Shown: positions 1-5,902, counted from the first letter of the stretch. The stretch: 9,466 bases of DNA from Myxococcales bacterium (GCA_013298325.1 JAAFHJ010000146.1:1-9466); one strand, 5' to 3'. Notes: generated from the letters alone by a model not told the origin. Translations and numbers: made by a program.

Positions 1-475
1 GAATGCCCTGTCGGCTCATGGCCGCGTTCGTGCGAATCGTTTTGTGAAGCAGGCCGAGCGCCTTGGTGCGCTGCATGGCCGTCACGGGGTCTTTCCAGAT
101 CACGACCTCGGAATGAAAGATAAAGCCCTCATCCTGGAATGCGCGAATGAGGTCTCCTCGGAAGTCGCGCAGCCCGATGTGGCCATCACGTTCCTTGCTG
201 GTCGGCATGAGCATGCAGTGGAACGACACGAGCCGCCCCGGCTTCATGACACGAAAAAGCTCTTTGATGGCGAACTTGAAGTGATGGAAAAACTCCGCGT
301 CGTTCTTGACGTTACCCATGTCGCGGGCGCTGTTGGAGTAGGTGTAGAGGCTGGCGAACGGCGGGGAAAAGATGGAATAATGCACGGATGCATCGGGGAG
401 TCCGCGGAGGACGTCCACACAATCGCCGTGGTAAACCGAGAACTTGTCCGTCACGACCTGGTCCAAGACATTCAT
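1..475 (-). CDS. DNA methyltransferase (N4-cytosine/N6-adenine type), N-terminal part
   Basis: This is the N-terminal 158 residues of an S-adenosylmethionine-dependent DNA amino-methyltransferase; the gene continues past the left edge. Near the start it has the segment VYHGDCVDVLRGLPDASV, followed by the catalytic motif IV as SPPF at residues 37-40. The S at the first position is commonest in N4-cytosine enzymes, but N6-adenine activity is not excluded. With motif IV this close to the N-terminus, the SAM-binding FxGxG motif should lie in the missing C-terminal part (beta-type order). The start ATG (475-473) overlaps the helicase stop as ATGA, so translation is probably coupled to the helicase. 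Phages often carry such an orphan methyltransferase beside a helicase; protection of phage DNA from host restriction is an inference. Specificity cannot be read from this fragment. Confidence 0.85.
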   Translation of the reverse strand, partial: MNVLDQVVTDKFSVYHGDCVDVLRGLPDASVHYSIFSPPFASLYTYSNSARDMGNVKNDAEFFHHFKFAIKELFRVMKPGRLVSFHCMLMPTSKERDGHIGLRDFRGDLIRAFQDEGFIFHSEVVIWKDPVTAMQRTKALGLLHKTIRTNAAMSRQGI

Positions 476-1878
476 GCTACGTGATCCTTTTCAGTGACGA
501 GGAACGCGGGAACCTTCATCCGCTTGGAAGGCGCGTATTCGTTGGTTTGACGAGCCTGGCCGCGCACTTCAAGGCGGACGGCGTCGCGGGTTTCGAGAGA
601 GAGTTCTTCCGCCATTTTGATGGCGTCAGCTTCCTTACGGGCGAGATTGCTTGTGACGGCACCCTCAAGCTCGCTGGAAAAGACGTGCACGTGCACCTCG
701 CGCGTTTGACCAAAGCGGAAGCATCGGCGCACGGCCTGGTAGTAGGCCTCGTAGGAGTCGGTGACGCCGACGAATGCCATGCGCGCACAATGCTGCCAGT
801 TGAGGCCGAATCCGCAGATCGAAGGCTTCGAGACAAGGACGCGGATGCGCCCATCTGCGAAGTCGGTCAATCGCTGCTCTTTGACGTCCGGGTCATCCGA
901 CCCGCGGATCTCGACGGCGCCACGAATCGCCTTGGTGAGCGCCGTGGACTCGTCGTTGAGGTCGCACCAGACGATCCACGGCTCGTCGTCGGCGTTGGCA
1001 AGCGCCGCACACTCGCGCACGCGGTCTTCCAGGGACGCGCGGCGGGCGTTGCGGCGCTCGGAGAGGGTCGCAGCCTGCTCGGCGAACAGCATCCCCGCCT
1101 TGCGCGCGGTGAGGTGGTCGACGGCGAGGCTGTGTTGCGTGACGGTGAGCGGCGGGAGGTTGTAGCCGCCGTCGTCGTAGCCAAGATCACTCGGCTTCCG
1201 GAGGAGCGCGGCCCATCCGGCGACCCACCGCCAGAAGGCGGTCCGGGCGTGGCCCTTGAGGCGCCAAACCTGGGTTTCTCCGCCGTCGTGGCAGAAGAAT
1301 TCGGCGAGCATCTCGGCGCGCGTGCACACGCCAAGGAACTCCGCGTGCGTGCCGAGCTCGGTGTAATCGTTCGGGGAGGGCGTCGCCGTGGCGGCAAGCT
1401 TGAAGGGCGCCGCTTCGAAGGCAGCCATGAGGATGCCGAGCGTCTTGGCGTTGTGGTGTTTGATGACGCTGGACTCATCGAGGACGACACCGTGAAACCG
1501 GCTCGGGTCGAAGCGATGCAAGCGGTCGTAATTCGTGATGTTGATTCCCGGCTTGACGTCCGCGCCGTCCTTGCAGACGTGCACGTCGATGCCGAGTTTC
1601 GCGCCTTCACGGGCGGTCTGTTGGGCGACGGCGAGCGGGGCGAGAACGAGGACGTCCCCCGGCACGTGGCGCGCCCATTCGAGTTGCATGCGGCTCTTTC
1701 CGAGGCCGGTGTCGGCGAAGATCGCGGCGCGTCCGCGGCGAAGCGCCCATGCGACGATGTCCTTTTGAAAGCCGAACAGGGACGCGTGCAATTCCGGCAC
1801 GGTTTCGAGTCCCGTGCTGGGCTGTCGGGTGAGTTTCCGGGCGACGAATTGCTCGTAGCCATCCTTGCGCTTGCTCAT
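472..1878 (-). CDS. SNF2/DEAD-like superfamily 2 helicase
   Basis: A 468-aa superfamily 2 ATP-dependent DNA translocase or helicase. Visible motifs in order: Q-like LFGFQ (34-38), Walker A ADTGLGKS (55-62), Walker B VVLDESS with D134-E135, motif III ATATPSPND (about 163-171), motif V region SICGFGLNWQ (353-362), and motif VI QAVRRCFRFGQ (381-391), which fits the QxxxRxxRxGQ pattern of the SNF2-like group. The frame is open upstream to 2289, but that part lies antiparallel-free inside the dUTPase gene in another frame; the ATG at 1878 overlaps the dUTPase stop as ATGA, has GAGG upstream, and gives a normal N-terminus. The stop overlaps the methyltransferase start. Length is typical of compact phage helicases of this kind. 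The role, in replication, recombination or work with the methyltransferase, is inferred. Confidence 0.92.
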   Translation of the reverse strand: MSKRKDGYEQFVARKLTRQPSTGLETVPELHASLFGFQKDIVAWALRRGRAAIFADTGLGKSRMQLEWARHVPGDVLVLAPLAVAQQTAREGAKLGIDVHVCKDGADVKPGINITNYDRLHRFDPSRFHGVVLDESSVIKHHNAKTLGILMAAFEAAPFKLAATATPSPNDYTELGTHAEFLGVCTRAEMLAEFFCHDGGETQVWRLKGHARTAFWRWVAGWAALLRKPSDLGYDDGGYNLPPLTVTQHSLAVDHLTARKAGMLFAEQAATLSERRNARRASLEDRVRECAALANADDEPWIVWCDLNDESTALTKAIRGAVEIRGSDDPDVKEQRLTDFADGRIRVLVSKPSICGFGLNWQHCARMAFVGVTDSYEAYYQAVRRCFRFGQTREVHVHVFSSELEGAVTSNLARKEADAIKMAEELSLETRDAVRLEVRGQARQTNEYAPSKRMKVPAFLVTEKDHVA

Positions 1879-2513
1879 CGCGAGACCTCGTCGCCGGGTC
1901 CCGACGGGGCGGTCCCAGTGCTGCCAAAACCGGAGTCGCCGCGGCCGTCGAGGGACGGGGGCAGTTCGTCGACGAGGAGAACCTTCGCGAGAACGATAGG
2001 GAGTACGATGAGTTGCGTGATGCGGTCGCCGTGGGTGACCAGGAACGGCTCGCTGCCGTGGTTGGTCAGGTGGGCGCAAACCTCGCCGCGGTAGCCAGCA
2101 TCGATGACGCCAAGCGTGCCGTGGATGTACGCCTTCACGGCAAGGCCGCTGCGTCCCGTCAGGAGGCCGACGTGGCCGCGGGGGATGGCGACGGCGAAGC
2201 CCAGGCGGATGACTGCCGCGCCGCCGTGGGGCGCGAGGGTGACGGTCGCTGCGGTGTCGCCCTGGACCATGCCGAGAAGCGAGTGGCAATCGAGCCCTGC
2301 GTCGTCCGCGTGGGCGCGTCGCGGGGCGATGGCGTGGGGGTTGAGGAGTTGGACCGGCAGCACGGGCGCGGGGCGCTCGCGGACGTAGGTGACAGCCTCG
2401 TGGACCCAGTCGTGATGCATGAGGGCGTCACGGGCGGTGGCCTCAAGGCGGTAGGCGGAGCAGATGTCGCCGTCGGCGTCGATGGTGACGAAGATGCGAT
2501 CGGGGGCGGCCAT
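1875..2513 (-). CDS. dut: dUTPase with N-terminal extension
   Basis: A 212-aa protein whose residues about 50-201 form a trimeric-type dUTP diphosphatase, which converts dUTP to dUMP and pyrophosphate, keeping uracil out of DNA and supplying dTMP precursor. All five family motifs are visible: DAGLDCHS (71-78), PRGHVGLLTGRSGLAVK (111-127), GVIDAGYRGEV (135-145, with the catalytic Asp at 138), RITQLIV (164-170), and the glycine-rich C-terminal RGDSGFGSTG (191-200). The protein is longer than the usual 140-155 aa because of about 48 extra N-terminal residues with the pattern IDADGDICSAYRLEA and AVTYVRER, which resemble small stand-alone phage proteins. Start ATG at 2513 shares one base with the preceding stop (TGATG); its own stop overlaps the helicase ATG. 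The frame is open further upstream, but that would overlap the neighbouring gene. Confidence 0.93.
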   Translation of the reverse strand: MAAPDRIFVTIDADGDICSAYRLEATARDALMHHDWVHEAVTYVRERPAPVLPVQLLNPHAIAPRRAHADDAGLDCHSLLGMVQGDTAATVTLAPHGGAAVIRLGFAVAIPRGHVGLLTGRSGLAVKAYIHGTLGVIDAGYRGEVCAHLTNHGSEPFLVTHGDRITQLIVLPIVLAKVLLVDELPPSLDGRGDSGFGSTGTAPSGPGDEVSR

Positions 2514-2836
2514 CACGGCACCTCGTCGGGGATGCGACCGCCCATGGCGTGAAGGATGCGGCGGAAGACAAAAAACCCTCTGGCGCGCAGGCGGTCGCAC
2601 TCGCCTTCTGCGATGTAGTCGTTGAAGTAGCGGCCCCATGCAAGTTCAATTTCTTCGGCGTCGCACTCAAGGTCGCCGTGGTGAAGGTCAGCGAAGGCGT
2701 CGCTCGCGGCACTTCGGGCCTCGGCTGCGTCCCAATGAATGGCGATAAGTACATCGCCACCATGGCCGGGCCTGCTCGTGTAGTAGGTGGCGTGCGGCGC
2801 CTCGCTCAGGGGCCGCCATGCGCTGGGGGCGGTCAT
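2513..2836 (-). CDS. Hypothetical phage protein, 107 aa, WRPLSEAP N-terminus
   Basis: A 107-aa soluble acidic protein with no recognised enzyme motif. Its N-terminus WRPLSEAP followed by GGDVLIAIHWD resembles the W-x-P-[IMLS]-x-x-A-P plus G-x-x-V-L-[VI] pattern of small DUF551-like phage proteins, but this is a weak match. The start ATG (2836) overlaps the stop of the DUF4177-like gene as ATGA and is preceded by GAGGTG at a good distance, which is encoded inside the upstream gene's last codons. It ends one base into the dUTPase ATG. Function unknown; its position suggests expression with the nucleotide and modification genes. Confidence 0.8.
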   Translation of the reverse strand: MTAPSAWRPLSEAPHATYYTSRPGHGGDVLIAIHWDAAEARSAASDAFADLHHGDLECDAEEIELAWGRYFNDYIAEGECDRLRARGFFVFRRILHAMGGRIPDEVP

Positions 2837-3066
2837 TTCGTCACCTCGCGCTTCCAGAACCAGACGACACGAATGGTGGAGAACGTCCTACAGAAGTCGT
2901 CCCCGGTATCTTCGTCCACATACCATTCGCGCCGAGGCTCACTCGGTACGACGTTTGAACTGCACATTTCCCAGCCTTCCCCGTCGGGCGGGTTGGGCCA
3001 AAGCTCCGCAGCCTTGCTGGCATCAATCTTCGCCGTCGTCGTCGCGTACTCGTAGCGGCGGCTCAT
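2833..3066 (-). CDS. Small DUF4177-like protein, 77 aa (leftward paralogue)
   Basis: A 77-aa protein beginning MSRRYEYATTTA, with a central GEGWEMCSSNVVP and a C-terminal FSTIRVVWFWKREVTK. A YEY beta-strand start, a GWE-plus-hydrophobic centre and a final aromatic-KRE strand are the layout of DUF4177-like small phage and bacterial proteins; function unknown. It is clearly paralogous to the 75-aa product of the rightward arm (6407-6634): roughly half of the residues match, including EYATTTA, GWEMC, FSTIR and WFWKREV. A longer reading from 3123 exists, but the start at 3066 overlaps the upstream stop as ATGA, has a Shine-Dalgarno-like AAGGCGG, and aligns exactly with the paralogue's start. The last codons carry the ribosome binding site of the next gene. 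Confidence 0.88.
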   Translation of the reverse strand: MSRRYEYATTTAKIDASKAAELWPNPPDGEGWEMCSSNVVPSEPRREWYVDEDTGDDFCRTFSTIRVVWFWKREVTK

Positions 3067-3079
3067 TTCGCACCGCCTT
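3063..3079 (-). repeat. 17-bp gene-junction repeat, copy 1
   Basis: The plus strand reads TCATTTCGCACCGCCTT; on the coding strand this is the upstream gene's final GGAK codons, a Shine-Dalgarno-like AAGGCGG, and the ATGA stop/start overlap of the 77-aa DUF4177-like gene. It is identical to 3347-3363. Confidence 0.85.
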
Positions 3080-3350
3080 TCGTTACCTTCTTCGGCCGGC
3101 CAACGCTGACGAGGTCCTCGCATTGCCGCTCGGCCTCATCTACGAGTTCCTTCACGAGTTTGCGGTGCAAACTGTCAACAGTTGCGCGGTTGATGTAGCC
3201 GTGAACCGCGAGGCAGATAATCGCGTCAGCCGGCTTCTCGTAGCGGTCAACCTTCACCTTCAGGCCCATCTTCTGGAACTGGACGGTGAACGGCTCCCGC
3301 ATGGCGCTGACGTCAATGACGATGGGGAAGTCCTCGGTCTTGGGCTTCAT
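3063..3350 (-). CDS. Hypothetical protein, 95 aa
   Basis: A 95-aa protein of unknown function with a strand-rich N-terminal half (DFPIVIDVSAM, FTVQFQKMGLKVKVDRY) and a helical, charged C-terminal half (LHRKLVKELVDEAERQCEDL) ending in a basic tail (GRPKKVTKGGAK). No motif is recognised; the basic tail would suit nucleic acid contact but this is only a guess. Start and stop are each shared with a neighbour in ATGA overlaps. The final GGAK codons and the stop/start junction are identical over 17 bases to the junction at its own start, so the two gene boundaries carry the same sequence cassette. Confidence 0.78.
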   Translation of the reverse strand: MKPKTEDFPIVIDVSAMREPFTVQFQKMGLKVKVDRYEKPADAIICLAVHGYINRATVDSLHRKLVKELVDEAERQCEDLVSVGRPKKVTKGGAK

Positions 3351-3363
3351 TTCGCACCGCCTT
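3347..3363 (-). repeat. 17-bp gene-junction repeat, copy 2
   Basis: Identical to 3063-3079 and at the equivalent place: the end of the Ea22-like gene (GGAK), its stop, and the start of the 95-aa gene. The two copies bracket exactly one gene, the 95-aa ORF. Confidence 0.85.
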
Positions 3364-4087
3364 CCGGAAGCGCGGGGATGGGCGCCTCAAGGCGAACGCG
3401 CTTGTACTTTGGGTCGCCGTCTTCGTCGGAACCGACGACGGCAAGAAGGCCAAGTGCGAGCATCGGGTCGGCGACGAGGCGGTCGTAACCGTCCGTTTGC
3501 GAAGCCACGTAGTCACACCCTTTGGCGAGTGCCTGTAGCGATTCTTGGTGCGCCGCGATGGCACGTCCAAGCGTGGCGGGCAACGACGCGGGGTCTTGTG
3601 CCCACGTCGGTTGGAGGGCGAAGATGGCCGATTGAGCCGCGGCCTCCAGCTCCGCGATGCGCGCCTTGTGGACATCGACTTCGTGCTCGAGCGCCAGGCG
3701 GGCCGAGCATTCGGCGCAGTAAAAGGGGTCGTCTCGTTCCCGCTCCTTGCACCGGGAACAGAGTCGCTCCGTGAGCGCTTGCTCGAAATCAACCCCCGGC
3801 GGGGGCCACGGCTTAAAGCTGGCCAGCTTAGTCTCAAGCCCCGCAATCCGCTCGTCCGCCGCGTCTAGGGCGTCAAGGAGGCGAGGGGACGCATTGACGG
3901 CGGCAACGGCGAGGTCACAGCTGCGATCGCCAGTAAACTCCGCGATATACTCCTCTTGCTCTTCGTTCGCCGAAAATACCAGGGCGTCGCTGTCTGCGTC
4001 TCCGCAGACTTGCCATGGCAAAGGCCACATGGCCGCTTGCTCGATCAGTCCCCGCAGTTCCGCGCGCTCTTCCTTCGTGATGGTCAT
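3347..4087 (-). CDS. Ead/Ea22-like phage protein with zinc-ribbon motif
   Basis: A 246-aa protein. Residues 57-88 (CDLAVAAVNASPRLLDALDA, then heptad-like ERIAGLETKL) match the Ead/Ea22-like pattern common in early operons of temperate phages, in which a short A-V-N-x-x-P-x-L-L-D-x-L motif leads into a coiled coil. Next comes a probable zinc ribbon, C110-x2-C113-x10-C124-x2-C127, then a second coiled-coil stretch (LEHEVDVHKARIAELEAAAQ) and a C-terminal region without known motifs. Function of the family is unknown; the cysteines suggest metal binding, the coiled coils oligomerisation. Start ATG (4087) overlaps the upstream stop; stop overlaps the next start within a 17-bp repeated junction. 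It has the largest coding length among the unknowns of this operon. Confidence 0.82.
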   Translation of the reverse strand: MTITKEERAELRGLIEQAAMWPLPWQVCGDADSDALVFSANEEQEEYIAEFTGDRSCDLAVAAVNASPRLLDALDAADERIAGLETKLASFKPWPPPGVDFEQALTERLCSRCKERERDDPFYCAECSARLALEHEVDVHKARIAELEAAAQSAIFALQPTWAQDPASLPATLGRAIAAHQESLQALAKGCDYVASQTDGYDRLVADPMLALGLLAVVGSDEDGDPKYKRVRLEAPIPALPEGGAK

Positions 4088-4548
4088 GCGATCCTCCCGA
4101 CAAGTGCTTCCAGAATCTTCGATTCATCGTCGATGCGAGTGACGCACGGCGCGGCGTCGAAAATGCATCTGCCGGGGCCGCCTGGCGCGTGAAGCCACAC
4201 CGTCGGGAGTCCGCGGGAAACCGCGATTGCGGCCTCCCCGTAGGTCGCGCGCGGCTGCATGCCCTTCGCTTCGCCGTCGGCGAGGACGAGCATGCAGGTG
4301 GCGACATTGAGATCCGCGAGGTTGTCGCGCAGGATGGCGGCGCGGGCTTCCGCATTGACCGGGTCTACCGAGCCGGGGGCTGCGGTATTGAGCCACCGCG
4401 ACACGATGGTCAGCGAGTGGCGGAGGTCGTCGGCGATGCGGCGCGCACGGACGACGTCGGCGAGGGGAGCGGCGATGTAGAGCCGCGGCGAGGCGTTCCA
4501 GCGGGCGCGGCGCTCCTCGGGGGAGATAACATCGAGGAAGTCGCTCAT
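4084..4548 (-). CDS. Nucleoside 2-deoxyribosyltransferase-like protein
   Basis: A 154-aa protein resembling the nucleoside 2-deoxyribosyltransferase / deoxynucleoside-phosphate N-hydrolase fold. Seen: a first strand RLYIAAPLADVVRARRIADDL (22-42), VSRWLN (49-54), NLADLNVATCMLVLADGEAKG (76-96) and YGEAAIAVSRGLPTVWLH (from 103). In the family, the Asp near 79 and the Glu in the GxxxE/A-type helix (E105 here) serve substrate binding and catalysis. The reaction would be cleavage or exchange of the base on a deoxynucleoside or its phosphate, which fits a nucleotide-pool role beside dUTPase; substrate cannot be told. An upstream in-frame extension to 4686 is open, but ATG 4548 overlaps the previous stop as ATGA and the sequence before it looks non-native, so this start was chosen. 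Confidence 0.75.
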   Translation of the reverse strand: MSDFLDVISPEERRARWNASPRLYIAAPLADVVRARRIADDLRHSLTIVSRWLNTAAPGSVDPVNAEARAAILRDNLADLNVATCMLVLADGEAKGMQPRATYGEAAIAVSRGLPTVWLHAPGGPGRCIFDAAPCVTRIDDESKILEALVGRIA

Positions 4549-4811
4549 CCGACCCTCGCTTCCAGGTGACCGAGCTCCGCGTCGTTGATGCCGGCCTCGG
4601 GGAGGCGGATGCCGAGCGTTTCGGCGCGCGGGATGACCGCCTTGGATCGAGGGCACGCGGCGATCTTGACGCCGTCGGACCGCCACACGACGCGCTTGCC
4701 GGGCGGCCCCTTCTCCGCCTTGACGAACCGCATCGCCTTCAGGAGGTCGGTGCCGAAGTCGGCGATAACGTTGTTGTTGCGGTCGGTGACGTAAAACGTG
4801 AGGGCTTTCAT
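4545..4811 (-). CDS. Hypothetical protein, 88 aa
   Basis: An 88-aa protein of unknown function. It begins MKALTFYVTDRNNNVIADFG, a strand-turn-strand pattern, followed by a helix (LLKAMRFVKAEKG), a basic segment (GKRVVWRSDGVKIAACPRSK) and a C-terminal part ending ELGHLEARVG. No enzyme motif is visible. A longer reading to 4904 is possible, but the start at 4811 overlaps the stop of the preceding gene as ATGA like the other junctions of this operon. Its stop overlaps the start of the deoxyribosyltransferase-like gene. Confidence 0.78.
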   Translation of the reverse strand: MKALTFYVTDRNNNVIADFGTDLLKAMRFVKAEKGPPGKRVVWRSDGVKIAACPRSKAVIPRAETLGIRLPEAGINDAELGHLEARVG

Positions 4812-5143
4812 TTGGCGATCTCCAGGATTGGGCGCGCGCACGACATGCACGCGGTGATGGGCCCCGCTTCCGCAGCGGGGTTCGCGACGTTGACGGCGCC
4901 GCACGACGGGGCGCGGCAGCGGACGGAGCGCAAAGTGCGCTTCGCGAGGACGGCTCGGTGGCGCGCTTCCTCCAGAAAAAGCAGCTTTCCCGCGGGGTTT
5001 CCCTGAACGCCTGCGCGGGTGATGACCGGGAGGGCCAGTTGAATCCCGCGACCTAGCGATGCACGATGCGGCCTATGCGAGATGACCGGGCTGTAGGTTC
5101 CGCGGGCGATGGGTTCGCAGAGGTCCGCTTTGCGGATGGGCAT
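4808..5143 (-). CDS. Small Cys-rich (possible zinc-binding) protein, 111 aa
   Basis: A 111-aa basic protein. The N-terminal part (TYSPVISHRPHRASLGRGIQ) is unremarkable; a helical middle (LLFLEEARHRAVLAKRTLRS) leads into a C-terminal possible zinc site, C76-x4-C81-x17-C99-x2-C102. The spacing would suit a small treble-clef or zinc-ribbon fold, but I do not recognise a family. It is the second gene of the leftward operon, starting 3 bases after the XRE regulator's stop, and its stop overlaps the next gene's ATG. Function unknown; a nucleic-acid-binding or adaptor role is only suggested by the cysteines and basic charge. Confidence 0.78.
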   Translation of the reverse strand: MPIRKADLCEPIARGTYSPVISHRPHRASLGRGIQLALPVITRAGVQGNPAGKLLFLEEARHRAVLAKRTLRSVRCRAPSCGAVNVANPAAEAGPITACMSCARPILEIAK

Positions 5144-5146
5144 GCG

Positions 5147-5416
5147 TCAACCCTCCGCTGTCCGGTGTTCGGCGGCGGAAGTGGCGATGCGGGCGGCTTC
5201 TTCGGGAGTCAGCCAGCACTCCGCCGGGATGCCGTAGATCTGTTCGATGGCGAGCGTGAACGCGAGCCCCGGTCGCATGGTCCCGGATGCCCACCGGGAG
5301 ACGAGCGTCGAGTCGGTTCCAACGGCGGAAGCCACCTCACGCGTGGTGAGGTCGCCCCCGCCAGTGCGGAGAAGTTTGGCCAGCCGTTCGTGGCCGGGAA
5401 GAGGCGGTTTGTCCAT
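5147..5416 (-). CDS. XRE-family helix-turn-helix regulator (cI/Cro-like)
   Basis: An 89-aa single-domain DNA-binding protein of the XRE/Cro-cI class. The helix-turn-helix lies at about residues 23-49 (LTTREVASAVGTDSTLVSRW and the following ASGTMRP), followed by a typical closing helix (FTLAIEQIYGIPAECWLT). There is no peptidase S24 domain, so RecA-stimulated self-cleavage as in lambda cI is not expected. It is the first gene of the leftward operon and probably binds the operator pairs at 5428-5459 and 6060-6091, repressing or balancing both promoters. Open reading continues upstream to 5725, but the predicted promoter lies inside that part, and the -10 hexamer ends 6 bases before ATG 5416, so the transcript probably begins at the start codon itself. 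No Shine-Dalgarno is visible. Whether it acts as the lysogeny repressor or as Cro is undecided. Confidence 0.88.
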   Translation of the reverse strand: MDKPPLPGHERLAKLLRTGGGDLTTREVASAVGTDSTLVSRWASGTMRPGLAFTLAIEQIYGIPAECWLTPEEAARIATSAAEHRTAEG

Positions 5417-5422
5417 GCCGCG

Positions 5423-5459
5423 AGTGTGCAGACTTTTCACTGCGCAGTCAAGAGTCTGC
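5423..5459 (-). promoter_or_regulatory. Leftward promoter with two abutting 16-bp operators
   Basis: On the minus strand, -35 TTGACT (5451-5446), a 17-bp spacer and a weak -10 CACACT (5428-5423) point at the XRE gene. The promoter is covered by two abutting 16-bp sites, O1 5428-5443 (GCAGACTTTTCACTGC) and O2 5444-5459 (GCAGTCAAGAGTCTGC), both of the form GCAG-N8-CTGC. Together they form a 32-bp palindrome with 14 of 16 pairs matching and a perfect 10-bp core ACTGCGCAGT (5439-5448). Binding would block RNA polymerase, giving autoregulation; that step is inferred. Confidence 0.72.
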
Positions 5460-5558
5460 GATCGCATTCGAACGAGCCATTGCGTTCCTAGCGTTTTCAC
5501 TCCGGTTTCATCGCCACAGGTCGCATCCATACGCGCCTTTCCCACGCACGGATGGAAG

Positions 5559-5735
5559 CCGGTTTTTCGCTGCGGGACGACGCGCGGCTTCCTGGCCCTC
5601 GGGGCGCCCGGGGAGCGGGACGAGCGGCTCGCCTTCGTCGACCAGATCATGGGCAACATGATCGGACTCTGGGGGCCGTGGCGCGCGCAGCTTCGGGCGA
5701 AGCGCGTCGGCGTGACGGAAGTCACTGAGGACTGA
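5559..5735 (+). pseudogene. Start-less coding-like fragment (possible gene remnant)
   Basis: The plus frame ending at the TGA of 5733-5735 looks coding: nearly every third codon position from about 5577 is G or C, and the product (GFLALGAPGERDERLAFVDQ, then IMGNMIGLWGPWRAQLRAKR and VGVTEVTED) has natural composition. However, no ATG, GTG or TTG occurs in this frame between 5415 and the internal ATG at 5649, and the ATG at 5415 lies inside the leftward promoter. It may be the 3' remnant of a lost gene, a gene broken by a frameshift near the T-run at 5562-5566, or a chance open frame. No family recognised. The rest of 5460-5560 shows nothing I can name. Confidence 0.25.
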
Positions 5736-5748
5736 TTCCCGCTGCGGC

Positions 5749-5780
5749 GCGGCGCTATCCTGCCTACCGCTTAGCGACCG
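5749..5780 (+). repeat. 32-bp direct repeat, copy 1
   Basis: First copy of a 32-bp repeat that recurs at 5841-5872 with 30 of 32 bases identical (the differences are GC at 5762-5763 versus AT at 5854-5855). Each copy contains CGCTA and TAGCG as inverted arms 14 bases apart. The two copies flank the large palindrome at 5793-5832. Possible binding site of a regulator, recombinase or replication protein. Confidence 0.85.
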
Positions 5781-5792
5781 CCCTAAAGAGCG

Positions 5793-5832
5793 TGCATTAT
5801 ACATGTTACCTCGAGGTACGGTGTATTATGCA
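5793..5832. repeat. 40-bp imperfect palindrome
   Basis: A dyad centred between 5812 and 5813 with 16 of 20 base pairs symmetric: a perfect 12-bp core TACCTCGAGGTA, three mismatched pairs on each side, then arms TGCAT.ATACA and TGTAT.ATGCA. There is no loop, so a dimeric protein site fits better than an RNA hairpin. It is AT-richer than its surroundings, and each arm holds a -10-like hexamer facing outward (TATTAT on plus at 5824-5829; TATAAT on minus at 5802-5797), but no good -35 is seen at 16-18 bp from either. Confidence 0.8.
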
Positions 5833-5840
5833 TGCAACGA

Positions 5841-5872
5841 GCGGCGCTATCCTATCTACCGCTTAGCGACCG
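5841..5872 (+). repeat. 32-bp direct repeat, copy 2
   Basis: Second copy of the 32-bp repeat at 5749-5780, in the same orientation, 92 bp away start to start, and 8 bp beyond the palindrome. The CGCTA and TAGCG inverted arms are kept, so the two substitutions fall in the spacer between arms, which suggests that the arms are what is under selection. Confidence 0.85.
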
Positions 5873-5902
5873 ACTCGACGCGTGTAGCCCGATGGAGCGT
5901 CC

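Noticed and set aside
867..1862. 331-codon minus-strand open frame inside the helicase gene
   Set aside because: The product is Ser/Arg/Pro/Thr-rich, a frame-shifted reading of the real helicase gene.
388..2094. 568-codon plus-strand open frame across the helicase gene
   Set aside because: It lies antisense to the helicase, whose motifs are all present on the other strand; the plus frame has no family motifs and is the usual long shadow of GC-rich coding DNA.
5417..5725. N-terminal extension of the XRE regulator to 5725
   Set aside because: The added residues are not XRE-like, and the predicted promoter and both operators lie inside this stretch.
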